From: Candidatus Rifleibacteriota bacterium
Lineage (GTDB): Bacteria > Muiribacteriota > Ozemobacteria > Ozemobacterales > Ozemobacteraceae
Assembly: GCA_015232575.1 (NCBI GenBank)
Contig: JADFZL010000011.1
Location: forward strand, 124,001-188,000
DNA: 64,000 nt
Direction of reading: 5' to 3'
The notes beneath the pieces were generated by a model. The model made no database searches and was not told the DNA's origin. It saw only the letters and a program-made list of their open reading frames with translations. The position numbers and the translations under genes are program-made. Below, one piece after another: positions 44,169 to 53,178 of this stretch; positions within the stretch are counted from its first letter, which is position 1, and every line of letters begins with the position of its first letter.

Positions 44169-46754
44169 TTATTTAACATTTGTAACTGAATAACCATCGG
44201 CAAGGATCTCTCCGCTCTTCAGCTTTCTGTAAGGAAGGATTTCAAAGTATGCGCTTTGTCCTGCCGCTATTGTTTCCATTTTTTCAGGAGGCTTAATAAG
44301 AAAAACTGTTTTTCCATAAGTTACTCTAAGCAATCCGTTTTTGTCGATAGAATTAAGAGTCGCTGAAATTTTACTGACTTTTCCCATTGTACAATTCAGT
44401 TCGAGAGGAACTAATTTTCGGTCAAAAAAATCATCCGAAGTTGCTTTTTGACGAATTTCCTTTTGAGGAATATCTACTCTATCAGCTTTTTTCAGGAATG
44501 CAATCGGTAAAATAGTAAGTGTTGCAAGGCCCAGTCCAAGGAATATTGCGTTAAGCCAGTCTGTGCGCTGCCACCAGCGATTCCCGGCATCAGGCAATTC
44601 CGGAGGTCGCCAGGCGGCTTCGCGGTGTTTCCTGATTTCCTGACGTACACTTGCTGCAGAGTATGGCTTTTGAACCGGAACAGCGACAGCAGAAGATTGT
44701 ACTGTGGTTGAAATCGTTGTTGGAAGTTGCGCTGAAACATGTTTCTTTGGAGTGTGCGGTTTTAAAAGGTTCAGTGAATGCAGCAGGCTATGCAGTTCAT
44801 TTCTTGCTTTTGCAATTGAAACATCGATTGACGGATTCTTTTTATTTTTAATTGTGTCAAGAGATTCAAGTATTTCCATTGAAGGATTGGCCAGAAGAAT
44901 AAGAATTATCTTCGCCGCAATTTCGGGATGTGATTCAATATTAAGAGCTTCAAGAAGCTTTGATTTGACAGAATCAAAAGGGAGAAAAAAAATAGATGGC
45001 AGTACCATGGCTCGTTCAAGTGGATTTCTGGAGTTAAGTAATCCGAGAATAAGTTCAACAGCCTTGCTTTTATTATGTTTCAACGAAAAGCAGGTAATTT
45101 TATAATTCAATCCGGGAAATGAACGGCTGAAAAGCTCCGGAAGCTTAATAAAAAGAGAATCCGGATCATATTTTGCCACAAGATCGAAGCCTGCCTGGCA
45201 GATAAGCGTGTCCTCGCTTTCCAGTGCGCTCCAGCCCGTTGAAAGATCTGCCGGGTCGGTTGAAAGATTTGTAAGCGCCATCAGAGCATGGTAACGGACC
45301 TTTGATGTTCCCTGCAAAGCCTCTTTTTTTAACCAGTCTTTGATTTCTGGAAAAGCGGTCTTATTGATTGTACGAATGAAATTCACCTTTTCTGAAGGCC
45401 GCATTTCATACGGAGAAGAGGGTTTAACAGATGCATCTTCAGCAGGAACATCAGAATTCTTTTTCAGTAAATCACGGGCGATATCTTCGGTAATTCGGTT
45501 GAACGCAAGTTTTTCGACAAATTTTTCAACTTCAGGAAGTGCAATATTTGTTGAAAGCCACTCCTTAATTGTGTTACGCTTGCTTTTGTCAGCTATAAAA
45601 AGCTGTATTTCAAGATCCTCAAGAAATGCTTTCAATCTCTCAGTTTTCCATTGCAACTGAATTGTTTCAGCCGGATCGCCATCAGAGGCTATAACACCAA
45701 TATCACGCAACATTGATGAAAGCAATGAAAAAATTCTCATTACATATTTCTTCTGCTGAGGCGGAAGAACATCCATGATATTCAGCAGGGAAAATGCTGT
45801 TTCAATATCGGGATTTGAAACAATAAGCGTTTCCAGGGCTTTCAATACTTCTTTGTCAGTATCTGTCTGCAGTAGCGGTAGAATCATCTCAAAAGCGTTT
45901 GAAAATGGAATACTGAAACAGAGGGTTGCTCCGATATAACGTTCTTCAGCTTCTGATGACGCCAAAAGCTCGGCAATATGTTCAATGGCTTCAGCAGGGT
46001 CAATTTTATAAAGTGATTTTACCGCTCTCCCTCTCAGAAGCGGAAAGGATGAGCTTAGAAACGATGGCAATTTCTGCAGAAGAATATTTGGAGAGATTTT
46101 TTCCAGAAACTCAAAATATTGAAACGCCGCTATTCCTTCTGTGGAGCTTATCCAGTTGAAAATTATTGTGAAATCGTCTTCCTGTCCATGATTTGCTAGA
46201 AATTCAGTTGCCTTAGTACGCAATTCAGGCTGTACATTTTCAGGCGAAACCCTTATTTTCTGGATTATACATGAAATAAGATCATTTCCACAAAATTTGT
46301 CTATCCCTTTTTCTGTAGGGGCTTGATTTATCAAGCCCGAGCTGATGCTAGAATTAGCAGCAGAATCAAGTAATTCAAATAATTCAGCTAATGATAGTGA
46401 TTCAAGTGATTTTTCCGATTCAGATACTTTTTTCGAGGTCTTATCAATAGCGACAGACAAATCTTTTGAAGAGGTCTGCGACGATTTTAATGTCGTGTGT
46501 GGAATTTTGTTTGAATGTTCGGCAGATGTCATTCTGCTCTTTATTCTTGATTCAGCCTGTTTTGCGAACATTGATATTTCGCGGTCGTCTGTTGCTGCAA
46601 GTTTGGCAATTTCAGCCATGATGATGGCTGATGGAGAAGATTTGGACAGCTTAATCAAAGCATCAACAATTATGCTTCTTTTAGAAGATTTCAGTTTGTT
46701 TAATAACTCTGATTCCATGTCGAAATTATTCATATATAAAATTGCCACCAGCAT
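44169..46754 (-). CDS. HEAT-repeat protein with C-terminal membrane anchor
   Basis: An 861-residue protein with many helical repeats of the HEAT type (LPSFLSSSFPLLRGRAVKSL, LKALETLIVSNPDIETAFSL, VRYHALMALTNLSTDPADLS and others), a proline/serine linker, one transmembrane helix (about residues 765-785) and a short soluble tail. HEAT repeats make a protein-binding arch. It is the first gene of the operon, 30 nt before cheA, so a role in clustering or localising the chemotaxis machinery is plausible but inferred. The start is uncertain: ATGs at 46754, 46733 and 46718 are in frame and none has a strong ribosome site. Confidence 0.75.
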   Translation of the reverse strand: MLVAILYMNNFDMESELLNKLKSSKRSIIVDALIKLSKSSPSAIIMAEIAKLAATDDREISMFAKQAESRIKSRMTSAEHSNKIPHTTLKSSQTSSKDLSVAIDKTSKKVSESEKSLESLSLAELFELLDSAANSSISSGLINQAPTEKGIDKFCGNDLISCIIQKIRVSPENVQPELRTKATEFLANHGQEDDFTIIFNWISSTEGIAAFQYFEFLEKISPNILLQKLPSFLSSSFPLLRGRAVKSLYKIDPAEAIEHIAELLASSEAEERYIGATLCFSIPFSNAFEMILPLLQTDTDKEVLKALETLIVSNPDIETAFSLLNIMDVLPPQQKKYVMRIFSLLSSMLRDIGVIASDGDPAETIQLQWKTERLKAFLEDLEIQLFIADKSKRNTIKEWLSTNIALPEVEKFVEKLAFNRITEDIARDLLKKNSDVPAEDASVKPSSPYEMRPSEKVNFIRTINKTAFPEIKDWLKKEALQGTSKVRYHALMALTNLSTDPADLSTGWSALESEDTLICQAGFDLVAKYDPDSLFIKLPELFSRSFPGLNYKITCFSLKHNKSKAVELILGLLNSRNPLERAMVLPSIFFLPFDSVKSKLLEALNIESHPEIAAKIILILLANPSMEILESLDTIKNKKNPSIDVSIAKARNELHSLLHSLNLLKPHTPKKHVSAQLPTTISTTVQSSAVAVPVQKPYSAASVRQEIRKHREAAWRPPELPDAGNRWWQRTDWLNAIFLGLGLATLTILPIAFLKKADRVDIPQKEIRQKATSDDFFDRKLVPLELNCTMGKVSKISATLNSIDKNGLLRVTYGKTVFLIKPPEKMETIAAGQSAYFEILPYRKLKSGEILADGYSVTNVK

Positions 46755-46884
46755 CGTTATTCAATTTGAAATATGTCGAATTCGATAAATTATAAGTTTG
46801 CAAAATTCAACAAAAAAACAAAAATATTATGCAAAGTATACCTGCAAAGTGTATCATAAATCGATAACTTTTTTGGAGGCAGAA

Positions 46885-47607
46885 ATGAAAAAAATCATTT
46901 TCGCTGTGAAATATGTTTTTCTAGCATCTGTTTTCTTGTTTCAGTTCTATTTCCCATCCGCGAGTATTGCCCAGGCAGATAAATGGGAAGGCTACGAAGT
47001 AAATGCGCAGTATCGTGGCGGAGTCAAAAAAGGTTTTCAGGATATCGGCTGTGCTGTTTCTTTTTTCAAGAATCTGACTCCTGATTCAAAGCAGTCCTTT
47101 TTTCATGCGTGCGTTAAACATCCGGAAAAGCGAGGAGTCTTTTACAAAATAAGACTTGGACTTGCTTACAGTTTTGATAAAAATGGAGACTCAAAAATCT
47201 TGCAGGAGTACTATTCTTCATTTGAAGGTTTTGAAGCCGACCAGTATCCCCAGATTCGCGACATGATACTTCTTATGGGAGTTGTAAAAGATGGTCTTCT
47301 TAGCGGAACGAATAAAAAAGATGTTCAGGTCGGAACCAGCAAAATTCTCATACAAAGCGATACCATGTCTTCCAAAACCAAACGTGAGCTGGTTTTCATC
47401 TCTCCAGGAAAAAAACAGCTGGAAGGGAAATTCTTCCTGGCAGCCGATGGAGCTGGAAAATGGAATGTTGAAAAATTCAGACTAAAACGCGATAAGATTG
47501 TAATTTCTTTTGTTGGAAACCCAATCGCTGAAATTCATACCAAGTATCAGAAGGTTGATCCATTTTCCACAGCAGTATTTGCCCTTGAAGCATCTGAAAA
47601 AAAGTGA
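46885..47607 (+). CDS. Secreted protein of unknown function
   Basis: A 240-residue protein with a signal peptide (KYVFLASVFLFQFYFPSASI, cleavage after an Ala-Gln-Ala region). The mature part is mixed alpha/beta and polar; ILIQSDTMSSKTKRELVFIS and FVGNPIAEIHTKYQKVDPF are typical. No family recognised. The ATG at 46885 follows TTTTGGAGGC, a clear ribosome site; earlier in-frame ATG codons do not. The next gene starts inside its stop codon (GTGA overlap), which ties the two together. Confidence 0.75.
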   Translation: MKKIIFAVKYVFLASVFLFQFYFPSASIAQADKWEGYEVNAQYRGGVKKGFQDIGCAVSFFKNLTPDSKQSFFHACVKHPEKRGVFYKIRLGLAYSFDKNGDSKILQEYYSSFEGFEADQYPQIRDMILLMGVVKDGLLSGTNKKDVQVGTSKILIQSDTMSSKTKRELVFISPGKKQLEGKFFLAADGAGKWNVEKFRLKRDKIVISFVGNPIAEIHTKYQKVDPFSTAVFALEASEKK

Positions 47608-48710
47608 AAACTCCTGATATTGCAGCTTATTATTATCCGGGCTGGCATTACTGTCAGGTAAGGAATGCCAGCTTTCCAAAAGACTGGACTGAATGGGAAC
47701 TCGTGTACAATGCAATTCCCAGGTTTGAGGGTCACGAACAGCCGAATATTCCAGTCTGGGGAAAATACAATGAATCTGATCCTGCGGTATTTGATCAGAA
47801 AGTGAAATCTGCCCGGGATTACGGTGTAGATGTTTTTGTTTTTGCCCACTACTGGAGCAGAGGAAAAATTCTTCTTGAATCGGCCTTAAAGGAAGGATTT
47901 TTGAAGTCTTCGTCTGCTGATGATTTCAAATTTGCTGTTTTCTGGGCAAATCGAATGCCAAGGAAAGTTCTCCCTGTTAAAGACACCAAAGCGTCAGTAA
48001 TTGATACATCAAGGCTTGTTTACACTGATCCGGATGATTTTTTGAAATACATTGTCTATCTGGCAGAAAATTTTTTCTTCAGAAAAAACTATTACCGAAT
48101 AAACGAAAAACCCTATCTGAGCATTTTTGATACGAGTTTTTTCCTGACACAACTTGGAGTTGACCGCGCGGCATCAACCATTTCCGAAGCAAAAAAATAT
48201 CTTGAATCCCGCGGGCTTGGAGGCATGCATCTTTGTGCGATTGACCCAGTAGCAAAATATACGCCACTTCTGAAGGAAATAGGTTTTGAAAGTATTACCC
48301 ATTATGTCAATCTTCCTGATTGGAAAGGTGATTATCAGCAGGATTTCGTGGCTTCTGCGAGAAATAAATCTGAAAAGTGGGGCGAACTTTCTTCATTATC
48401 AGGCCTTCCGTACACTCCTTCTGTTTCTCCAGGCTGGGATGCCACTCCCAGAAGTTCGGAATTTGGAAAAGAAAAAAGCCGCAAATATCCATGGTGGCCA
48501 ATTGTGACAGGCAGATCGCCCGATCATTTCAAATCAGTCGTCAAAGAGGCCCTGGAATTCAATTTTTCTCATTGTGCCACTTCCCTGCCTGTTTTTATTG
48601 CCTCCTGGAATGAATGGAGCGAAGGGCATTACCTTGAACCCGATGAGAAGTACGGTTTCGCCTGGCTTGATGCCGTCAGACAGGCGAAAGTAAATTTTCA
48701 GAAAAAGTAA
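47604..48710 (+). CDS. GH99-like / WbsX-type glycosyltransferase or glycosidase
   Basis: A 368-residue protein beginning DIAAYYYPGWHYCQ and containing ARDYGVDVFVFAHYW, EKPYLSIFD and, near the end, IASWNEWSEGHYLEPDEKYG. This is the pattern of the WbsX / glycosyl hydrolase family 99-like domain, seen in polysaccharide gene clusters. It has no signal peptide and would be cytoplasmic. The start is a GTG overlapping the stop of the secreted-protein gene by 4 bp. Substrate unknown. Confidence 0.85.
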   Translation: MKTPDIAAYYYPGWHYCQVRNASFPKDWTEWELVYNAIPRFEGHEQPNIPVWGKYNESDPAVFDQKVKSARDYGVDVFVFAHYWSRGKILLESALKEGFLKSSSADDFKFAVFWANRMPRKVLPVKDTKASVIDTSRLVYTDPDDFLKYIVYLAENFFFRKNYYRINEKPYLSIFDTSFFLTQLGVDRAASTISEAKKYLESRGLGGMHLCAIDPVAKYTPLLKEIGFESITHYVNLPDWKGDYQQDFVASARNKSEKWGELSSLSGLPYTPSVSPGWDATPRSSEFGKEKSRKYPWWPIVTGRSPDHFKSVVKEALEFNFSHCATSLPVFIASWNEWSEGHYLEPDEKYGFAWLDAVRQAKVNFQKK

Positions 48711-48803
48711 AAAAAAACTTAACTTTTAGTAAAATGTGACGATAATAGAAATAGATAGGTAATAATAGTATTTTTTTACACGGACGTAATCAGGGAGTTT
48801 AAA

Positions 48804-49307
48804 ATGGTTGATTCAATTAAATCTACTGATGGAAAGATCATTATTGTCACAAAGCCGAAGGCGAAGCCTGCCGAAAAAACCAAGGATGGGGATTTTGGCA
48901 AAATGGTTGAAGAAAAAAGTGATGCCGAGGGCGCTGAAAACATAACGAACACTTCAAAATCTTCACCTCTCAGATCTCCAGAGATGAACCCCATGCTTCA
49001 TGACAAACATGCTAATTTGCGCATGCAGAAACTTGAAGAAATAGCACGTCAGATCAAGGACGGAACCTATAAACTGGTTGATCCGGCTGTTCTTGCTGAC
49101 AGAATATTCAAGGCAGCTTTTAATCCGCAGGCACGTGCCGGCATTTTAAAAAAATTTATCGCAGACGAACTGGAACAGATGAAATCGAAAAATCGTTCCA
49201 CCATGTCCAAACTTGAGCTGAAACGTCTGGTAATGATGTCTAAAGAGTCTCCGGAGGAAGTTTTTAATGACCCGGAGCTTGAAGAAATGCTCAGGCAACT
49301 TACTTGA
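48804..49307 (+). CDS. FlgM-like anti-sigma-28 domain protein
   Basis: A 167-residue charged protein. The middle (residues about 72-100: LRMQKLEEIARQIKDGTYKL, VDPAVLADRIFKAA) has the pattern of the FlgM C-terminal region that binds sigma-28 (R-x-x-K-[IV]-x-x-[IL]-x-x-x-[IV]-x-x-G-x-Y-x-[IV]). The N-terminus is disordered and lysine-rich. FlgM holds sigma-28 until the flagellar hook is complete; here no flagellar gene is near and the protein is longer than usual, so a different regulatory role is possible. Confidence 0.6.
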   Translation: MVDSIKSTDGKIIIVTKPKAKPAEKTKDGDFGKMVEEKSDAEGAENITNTSKSSPLRSPEMNPMLHDKHANLRMQKLEEIARQIKDGTYKLVDPAVLADRIFKAAFNPQARAGILKKFIADELEQMKSKNRSTMSKLELKRLVMMSKESPEEVFNDPELEEMLRQLT

Positions 49308-49344
49308 TCTATTAAATCCACTGAGATTAACTTATCTGCAGGTT

Positions 49345-49409
49345 GTCATCTCGAACGAATGTGAGAGATCTTAACAAATGCAAGATTTCTCCCTTCGGTC
49401 GAAATGACA
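49345..49409. repeat. Dispersed palindromic repeat, copy 7
   Basis: GTCATCTCGAACGAATGTGA and CCCTTCGGTCGAAATGACAA flank AGATCTTAAC..AAGATTTC. It lies between the converging FlgM-like gene and purQ and may serve as a bidirectional stop signal. Confidence 0.7.
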
Positions 49410-49481
49410 ACAGATACAATGTCATCTCAGATCCTCCTGTATCATGAAATCAGGAAGTCTGTGGCTAGCGGCAGTGAAGCG

Positions 49482-50366
49482 TCAGGCCTTGTTTTTCCTG
49501 ATATGTGAAACAATATTGCGGAAGATTTTTATTCCTTCGCCTTCCTCTTTTTCTGACTTTCCATGTCTTTTCATGGATGGCCACTCGGGATGGTTGTAAA
49601 GGCTCAGGTAAGCTTCGGGATGAGGCATTATTCCCAGAACGCGGCCAGTCGGGTCAGATAAACCAGCACAGTTCAGTTCCGAACCGTTCGGGTTCATCGG
49701 ATACTGATCTGTGGGGTTTCCACCCAGATCACAATATGAGAGACAATTCAGGCCCATTTCAATGATTTTGTCTCTTACTATCGCGTTTGAGAAAAGAAGA
49801 CGGCCCTCGCCGTGCCTGACGGGAAGTTCTATGTTCTCAATCATTGATAAGAAAGGCGAAGTGTTGAATCTGTTTCTTTTCAGGATGCACCAGCGATCTT
49901 CGAAGTGACCTGAAGAATTTGATGTCAGAGTGACTTCCTGCTCAAAATTTCCGGAAATATTTGGAAGAATTCCCAATTTGACAAGTGCCTGAAAACCATT
50001 GCATATTCCAAAAATAAACTTTCCTTCTGCGAGAAATTTTTTAATCTCGGAGAAAAATGACACACCATCCGGAAGATGCTTGAATTTCAATTTGTCAGCC
50101 AGAACTTTTCCAGAGCCGAGATCGTCTCCAAATGAAAACCCGCCTGGCAGATGAAGCAGATCGAAATCTCCAAGTTTAATTTTTCCGCTGAACAGATCAT
50201 TCAGATGCGAAATGTAGGCATTTGCACCTGACATTCTGTATGCTGCAGCTGTTTCCTCTTCGCAGTTTATTCCAAAACCTGTTACAACAAGAATTTTTAC
50301 CTGTTGTTTGTGTTCTGAAACATTGTTTACTTCACTATTCTGGAAATCCTGATTTTGATTATTCAC
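49482..50366 (-). CDS. purQ: Phosphoribosylformylglycinamidine synthase subunit PurQ
   Basis: A 294-residue class I glutamine amidotransferase. It supplies ammonia to PurL in purine synthesis. The nucleophile is Cys 122 in GICNGFQ, and the His-Glu pair is PHPE (His 249, Glu 251); LLHLPGGFSFGDDLGSG marks the PurQ subfamily. It has a 20-residue N-terminal extension rich in Asn/Gln (start GTG 50366, after AAGGAAC). PurL is not in the window. A triple-hairpin repeat element begins 18 nt upstream of the start. Confidence 0.93.
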   Translation of the reverse strand: MNNQNQDFQNSEVNNVSEHKQQVKILVVTGFGINCEEETAAAYRMSGANAYISHLNDLFSGKIKLGDFDLLHLPGGFSFGDDLGSGKVLADKLKFKHLPDGVSFFSEIKKFLAEGKFIFGICNGFQALVKLGILPNISGNFEQEVTLTSNSSGHFEDRWCILKRNRFNTSPFLSMIENIELPVRHGEGRLLFSNAIVRDKIIEMGLNCLSYCDLGGNPTDQYPMNPNGSELNCAGLSDPTGRVLGIMPHPEAYLSLYNHPEWPSMKRHGKSEKEEGEGIKIFRNIVSHIRKNKA

Positions 50367-50810
50367 TTAAAAGTTCCTTTTTAGAGAGGGGGCACGCGCC
50401 CCCTCTCGCCGGTCGAACAAGTTCGACCGTCTCACTCCCCGCGGTCGAGCACTTTGTGCTCTCCGCCACCTGAAAAACTCTCGCCGGTCGAACAAGTTCG
50501 ACCGTCTCACTCCCCGCGGCCGAGCACTTTGTGCTCTCCGCCACTATAGAGCATATCATCGTTTAGCCATTTTCTTAAGTGCATTAATAAATGAAAATTC
50601 CTTATACAAATTATATAATACGATCATTGGCAGATCGCGTTTGATAGTATACGAAACGAAAGAAAATTTCAAGTCATACTTGAATTGCAGATTCATGCTG
50701 AAATAAATTATCACGAAAGTACAAAAAAAATAAAAACTTTCTTCCAATATTGGGGTATATTTAAGTATAATATAATTAATGCGACAATAATACTCGGGGA
50801 GGTTAATGAA
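50367..50810. other. Divergent gap with two triple-hairpin copies
   Basis: No gene in 444 bases between divergent purQ and the LysM gene. Its left half is repeat element 2 (50384-50541). The right half is AT-rich, with TATAAT at 50766-50771, about 40 nt before the LysM start. Reading the repeats as protein (e.g. a frame giving ESTKCSAAGSETVELV) is an artefact. Confidence 0.65.
50384..50541 (-). repeat. Triple-hairpin element 2, full copy plus a second copy lacking the first hairpin
   Basis: First copy: GAGAGGGGGC-ACGC-GCCCCCTCTC (50384-50407), CGGTCGAAC-AA-GTTCGACCG (50410-50429) and GCGG..GAGCAC-TTT-GTGCTC..CCGC (50441-50466). Second copy: 50478-50541, with the second and third hairpins only. 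It is 18 nt upstream of purQ's start on the minus strand. Confidence 0.8.
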
Positions 50811-52619
50811 ATGAGCAGAATGTATCTGACAATAGTAATTGCAGCAGGTCTTTTCATGCTTCCAATAGATGCATACGCCGGCCGAACTGTCAGTGACAAT
50901 GATTCTGTCACAAACATCAGGTGGGTGCCTACTTCAACAGGTAACACCACTACTGGAAGTCCCATAGAGCCAATAATGCCGGGAGACAATATGCCTCCGC
51001 TGCCGCCGCTTAATCCGGCTGGCATTATAAACAATGATACTCAATCCAAGCCTACCATAGTTCAGCCGCTTCCTGTAAATACCGTTCCAACAACCCCCGA
51101 TAATACAGCCGCTCCTATTCTTCCTCTGCCACCAACGCAGGCAGCCACGAATAAAGTTGATACTCAGACTGATACATCTACAGCTGCTCAGGCACCAGCT
51201 GAAAAACCAACGAAGGAAATTATTTATACGGTTGTTAAAGGCGATACGCTCAGCGCTATTGCTCAGAAATTTCTCGGCGCCTGGAATAAATGGCCAGAAA
51301 TCGTTGCACTTAACAAACACCAGTATCCGACTCTTGCCAACAACCCAGATTTAATACACATTGGCTGGAAATTGAAGATTGTAATTCCAGATACTTCTGC
51401 TTCTTCTCCGGGAACCTCTGCTCAAACCGGTTCTGCAGCTGCAACAGGTACTGGTTCTGGATCTGTTACCGGAACAAATACTGCTGCTGGAACTGAAACG
51501 CAAGCCGGAACAGGTACTTCGACTGGCCAAACTGCGACAACAGACACAACCGTAGCAGCAAATACATCGACGGGTGCTACTTCCGGAACAGGAACATCTG
51601 CATCAACTTCGACTGGCGCAGCCTCTGGAACTGGCACATCTGCCGCTACCGGAACAGGCACGTCTGTTGAAGGTCGCGTTCTCACAGTCCAGGAAAAGCA
51701 ACAGAAACTTCAGATTGCAGTTAACCAGATGAATAGAAATCTTGCACAATTTAACCGACGTCTGACTACTTTTGATGAAAAAGCTGTAACAGATATGATT
51801 GCTGCTGGTATCCTTACACATGAAGACTGGCTTGCATTAAATCCGCCAGAAGGATATAGATGGGTTCTTAAAGGAACTGTTATGACTCTTGAGAAGGGTA
51901 CAGCTACAGCTCCTGCTCCCACAGTTCCTGCTGCAACTCAGACAAATACCTCAACTACAACTGGCACACAAGCACCGGTTACACCTACACCCACACCAAC
52001 ACCAGTTGCTCCAACTGAACCACCACCTGCTGCTCCGGCTCCGGCGCAACAGACTTTCCAGAGCCTTCTTGGCAGTATGCAGCTTCCAGACTTGCTCGCT
52101 GGCGGAAGATCAAAATATAACCAGGCATTTGACGCAGCACTTCCAATGGAACCTCAGAAGCTTCTTCTCGAATTTTATGAGAATTCAGGTCAGAGCAATC
52201 TATTTGAATTGCAGGAAAAAATCCTCGCTGCACAGATCAAGTATGAAGAAGCAGTCAACAAAGCACGCGCTAATCCGACTAAGTGGGTTACTGAAAATAA
52301 ACCGGCAATTGAAGCAGCAACAAAAGAAGTTGAACAATATACAAATCAACTGAGAATTGCCTGGACAAAGTTTGTTCCAGTTTATCGCTCCCTGAAGGCA
52401 AGTGTCGACTCTGTTGAAAGAACAAACAACGAAAAATATGTACAAACAAGGAATATACAAAGAACTATTGATGGTCTTCGATTACAGCCGACTCCGGAAA
52501 ATATGGCGCAGATTGCGACTCTGACACAACAAAAGAATGCGCTTGAGGCAGAGATGGCCAAAGATTCGTCCAAAGCCCAGCAGTTCCAGCTCTTGAAAGC
52601 TCTGTTTCCTGCTTTATAG
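50811..52619 (+). CDS. LysM-domain surface or secreted protein with Thr/Gly-rich linker
   Basis: A 602-residue protein with a signal peptide (MYLTIVIAAGLFMLPIDAYA), a Pro/Asn/Thr-rich region, one LysM domain (IIYTVVKGDTLSAIAQKFLG, then WPEIVALNKHQYP..NPDLIHIGWKLKI; residues about 175-230), a low-complexity segment of repeated TGTGS/TGTS units (residues about 240-285), a short helical part and a Pro/Thr-rich linker, then a helical C-terminal domain. LysM binds N-acetylglucosamine polymers such as peptidoglycan. The ATG follows GGGGAGG at 8 nt; an ATG 42 codons upstream is not supported. A strong terminator follows at 52646-52680. Confidence 0.85.
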   Translation: MSRMYLTIVIAAGLFMLPIDAYAGRTVSDNDSVTNIRWVPTSTGNTTTGSPIEPIMPGDNMPPLPPLNPAGIINNDTQSKPTIVQPLPVNTVPTTPDNTAAPILPLPPTQAATNKVDTQTDTSTAAQAPAEKPTKEIIYTVVKGDTLSAIAQKFLGAWNKWPEIVALNKHQYPTLANNPDLIHIGWKLKIVIPDTSASSPGTSAQTGSAAATGTGSGSVTGTNTAAGTETQAGTGTSTGQTATTDTTVAANTSTGATSGTGTSASTSTGAASGTGTSAATGTGTSVEGRVLTVQEKQQKLQIAVNQMNRNLAQFNRRLTTFDEKAVTDMIAAGILTHEDWLALNPPEGYRWVLKGTVMTLEKGTATAPAPTVPAATQTNTSTTTGTQAPVTPTPTPTPVAPTEPPPAAPAPAQQTFQSLLGSMQLPDLLAGGRSKYNQAFDAALPMEPQKLLLEFYENSGQSNLFELQEKILAAQIKYEEAVNKARANPTKWVTENKPAIEAATKEVEQYTNQLRIAWTKFVPVYRSLKASVDSVERTNNEKYVQTRNIQRTIDGLRLQPTPENMAQIATLTQQKNALEAEMAKDSSKAQQFQLLKALFPAL

Positions 52620-52645
52620 ACTAACATAATATTTCGAATTAACAT

Positions 52646-52680
52646 AAAACCTCTCAATATCTTGAGAGGTTTTATTTTTT
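52646..52680 (+). terminator. Rho-independent terminator of the LysM gene
   Basis: AAAACCTCTCA (52646-52656), a 6-nt loop and TGAGAGGTTTT (52663-52673) followed by ATTTTTT. A perfect 11-bp stem with U-tract, 27 nt after the stop. Confidence 0.9.
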
Positions 52681-52721
52681 CGACTGACTCACGCAACTCT
52701 GGATTTCCACTCTGCCATTTA

Positions 52722-52775
52722 GACCAATGTGAGAAATCCCGCTCTTACAGGATCTCTCACATTCGTTGGAGATAA
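52722..52775. repeat. Dispersed palindromic repeat, copy 8 (diverged)
   Basis: CCAATGTGAGAAATCC and GATCTCTCACATTCGTTGGA face each other around GCTCTTACAG, both arms of the GAATGTGAGAGAT type. The TTCGGTCGAAATGA arm is absent. Confidence 0.55.
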
Positions 52776-52806
52776 TTGCTTATCCTATTTTCAAGATTTT
52801 GCGTAT

Positions 52807-53157
52807 TTATAACTCAAGGTTCTGTTTGATAACATCAGACAGCGTCATAAGCGATTCTGAAAGAATATTCACTGAACATTCCAAAGCCGGTAAGGGATCT
52901 GTAAGACAACTTTTTTCAAACTTTGAAGAGATCTCTGCAACTTTATGGGCACTCAGATTAAGAGCATTCCCTTTTATGGAATGAACAACTGATTCGATTT
53001 CCTGCCGATTATTCTTCTCCAAAGCCGTTTTTAACGAACTGATCTTTCCAGGAATGACTCTTATAAATTCTCTCAGTATTTCATTTACAAGTTTGTCATC
53101 GTTTCCAAACCTATTTTTCAGTTTGGAATATTCAAAAATTGTCTGATCATTTTCCAT
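52807..53157 (-). CDS. HPt-domain phosphotransfer protein
   Basis: A 116-residue single-domain histidine phosphotransfer protein, with the phospho-accepting His in VVHSIKGNALNL. It would carry phosphate between a sensor kinase and a response regulator; the partners are unknown, but the CheA and CheB of this window belong to the same kind of signalling. The start was set at the ATG at 53157, with AAGGTG 12 nt before; a GTG at 53172 adds five residues. Confidence 0.85.
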   Translation of the reverse strand: MENDQTIFEYSKLKNRFGNDDKLVNEILREFIRVIPGKISSLKTALEKNNRQEIESVVHSIKGNALNLSAHKVAEISSKFEKSCLTDPLPALECSVNILSESLMTLSDVIKQNLEL

Positions 53158-53178
53158 TGCGAATTTTTTCACCTTATA

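Noticed and set aside
50359..50559. 66-codon ORF on the minus strand over the hairpin elements
   Set aside because: It only translates the repeat (ESTKCSAAGSETVELV twice) and has no ribosome site; the same reading appears at the 61.9-kb copy.
51422..51685. Antisense ORF of 87 codons in the LysM gene
   Set aside because: It is the mirror of the Thr/Gly-rich repeat and gives a Pro/Val-rich low-complexity product.
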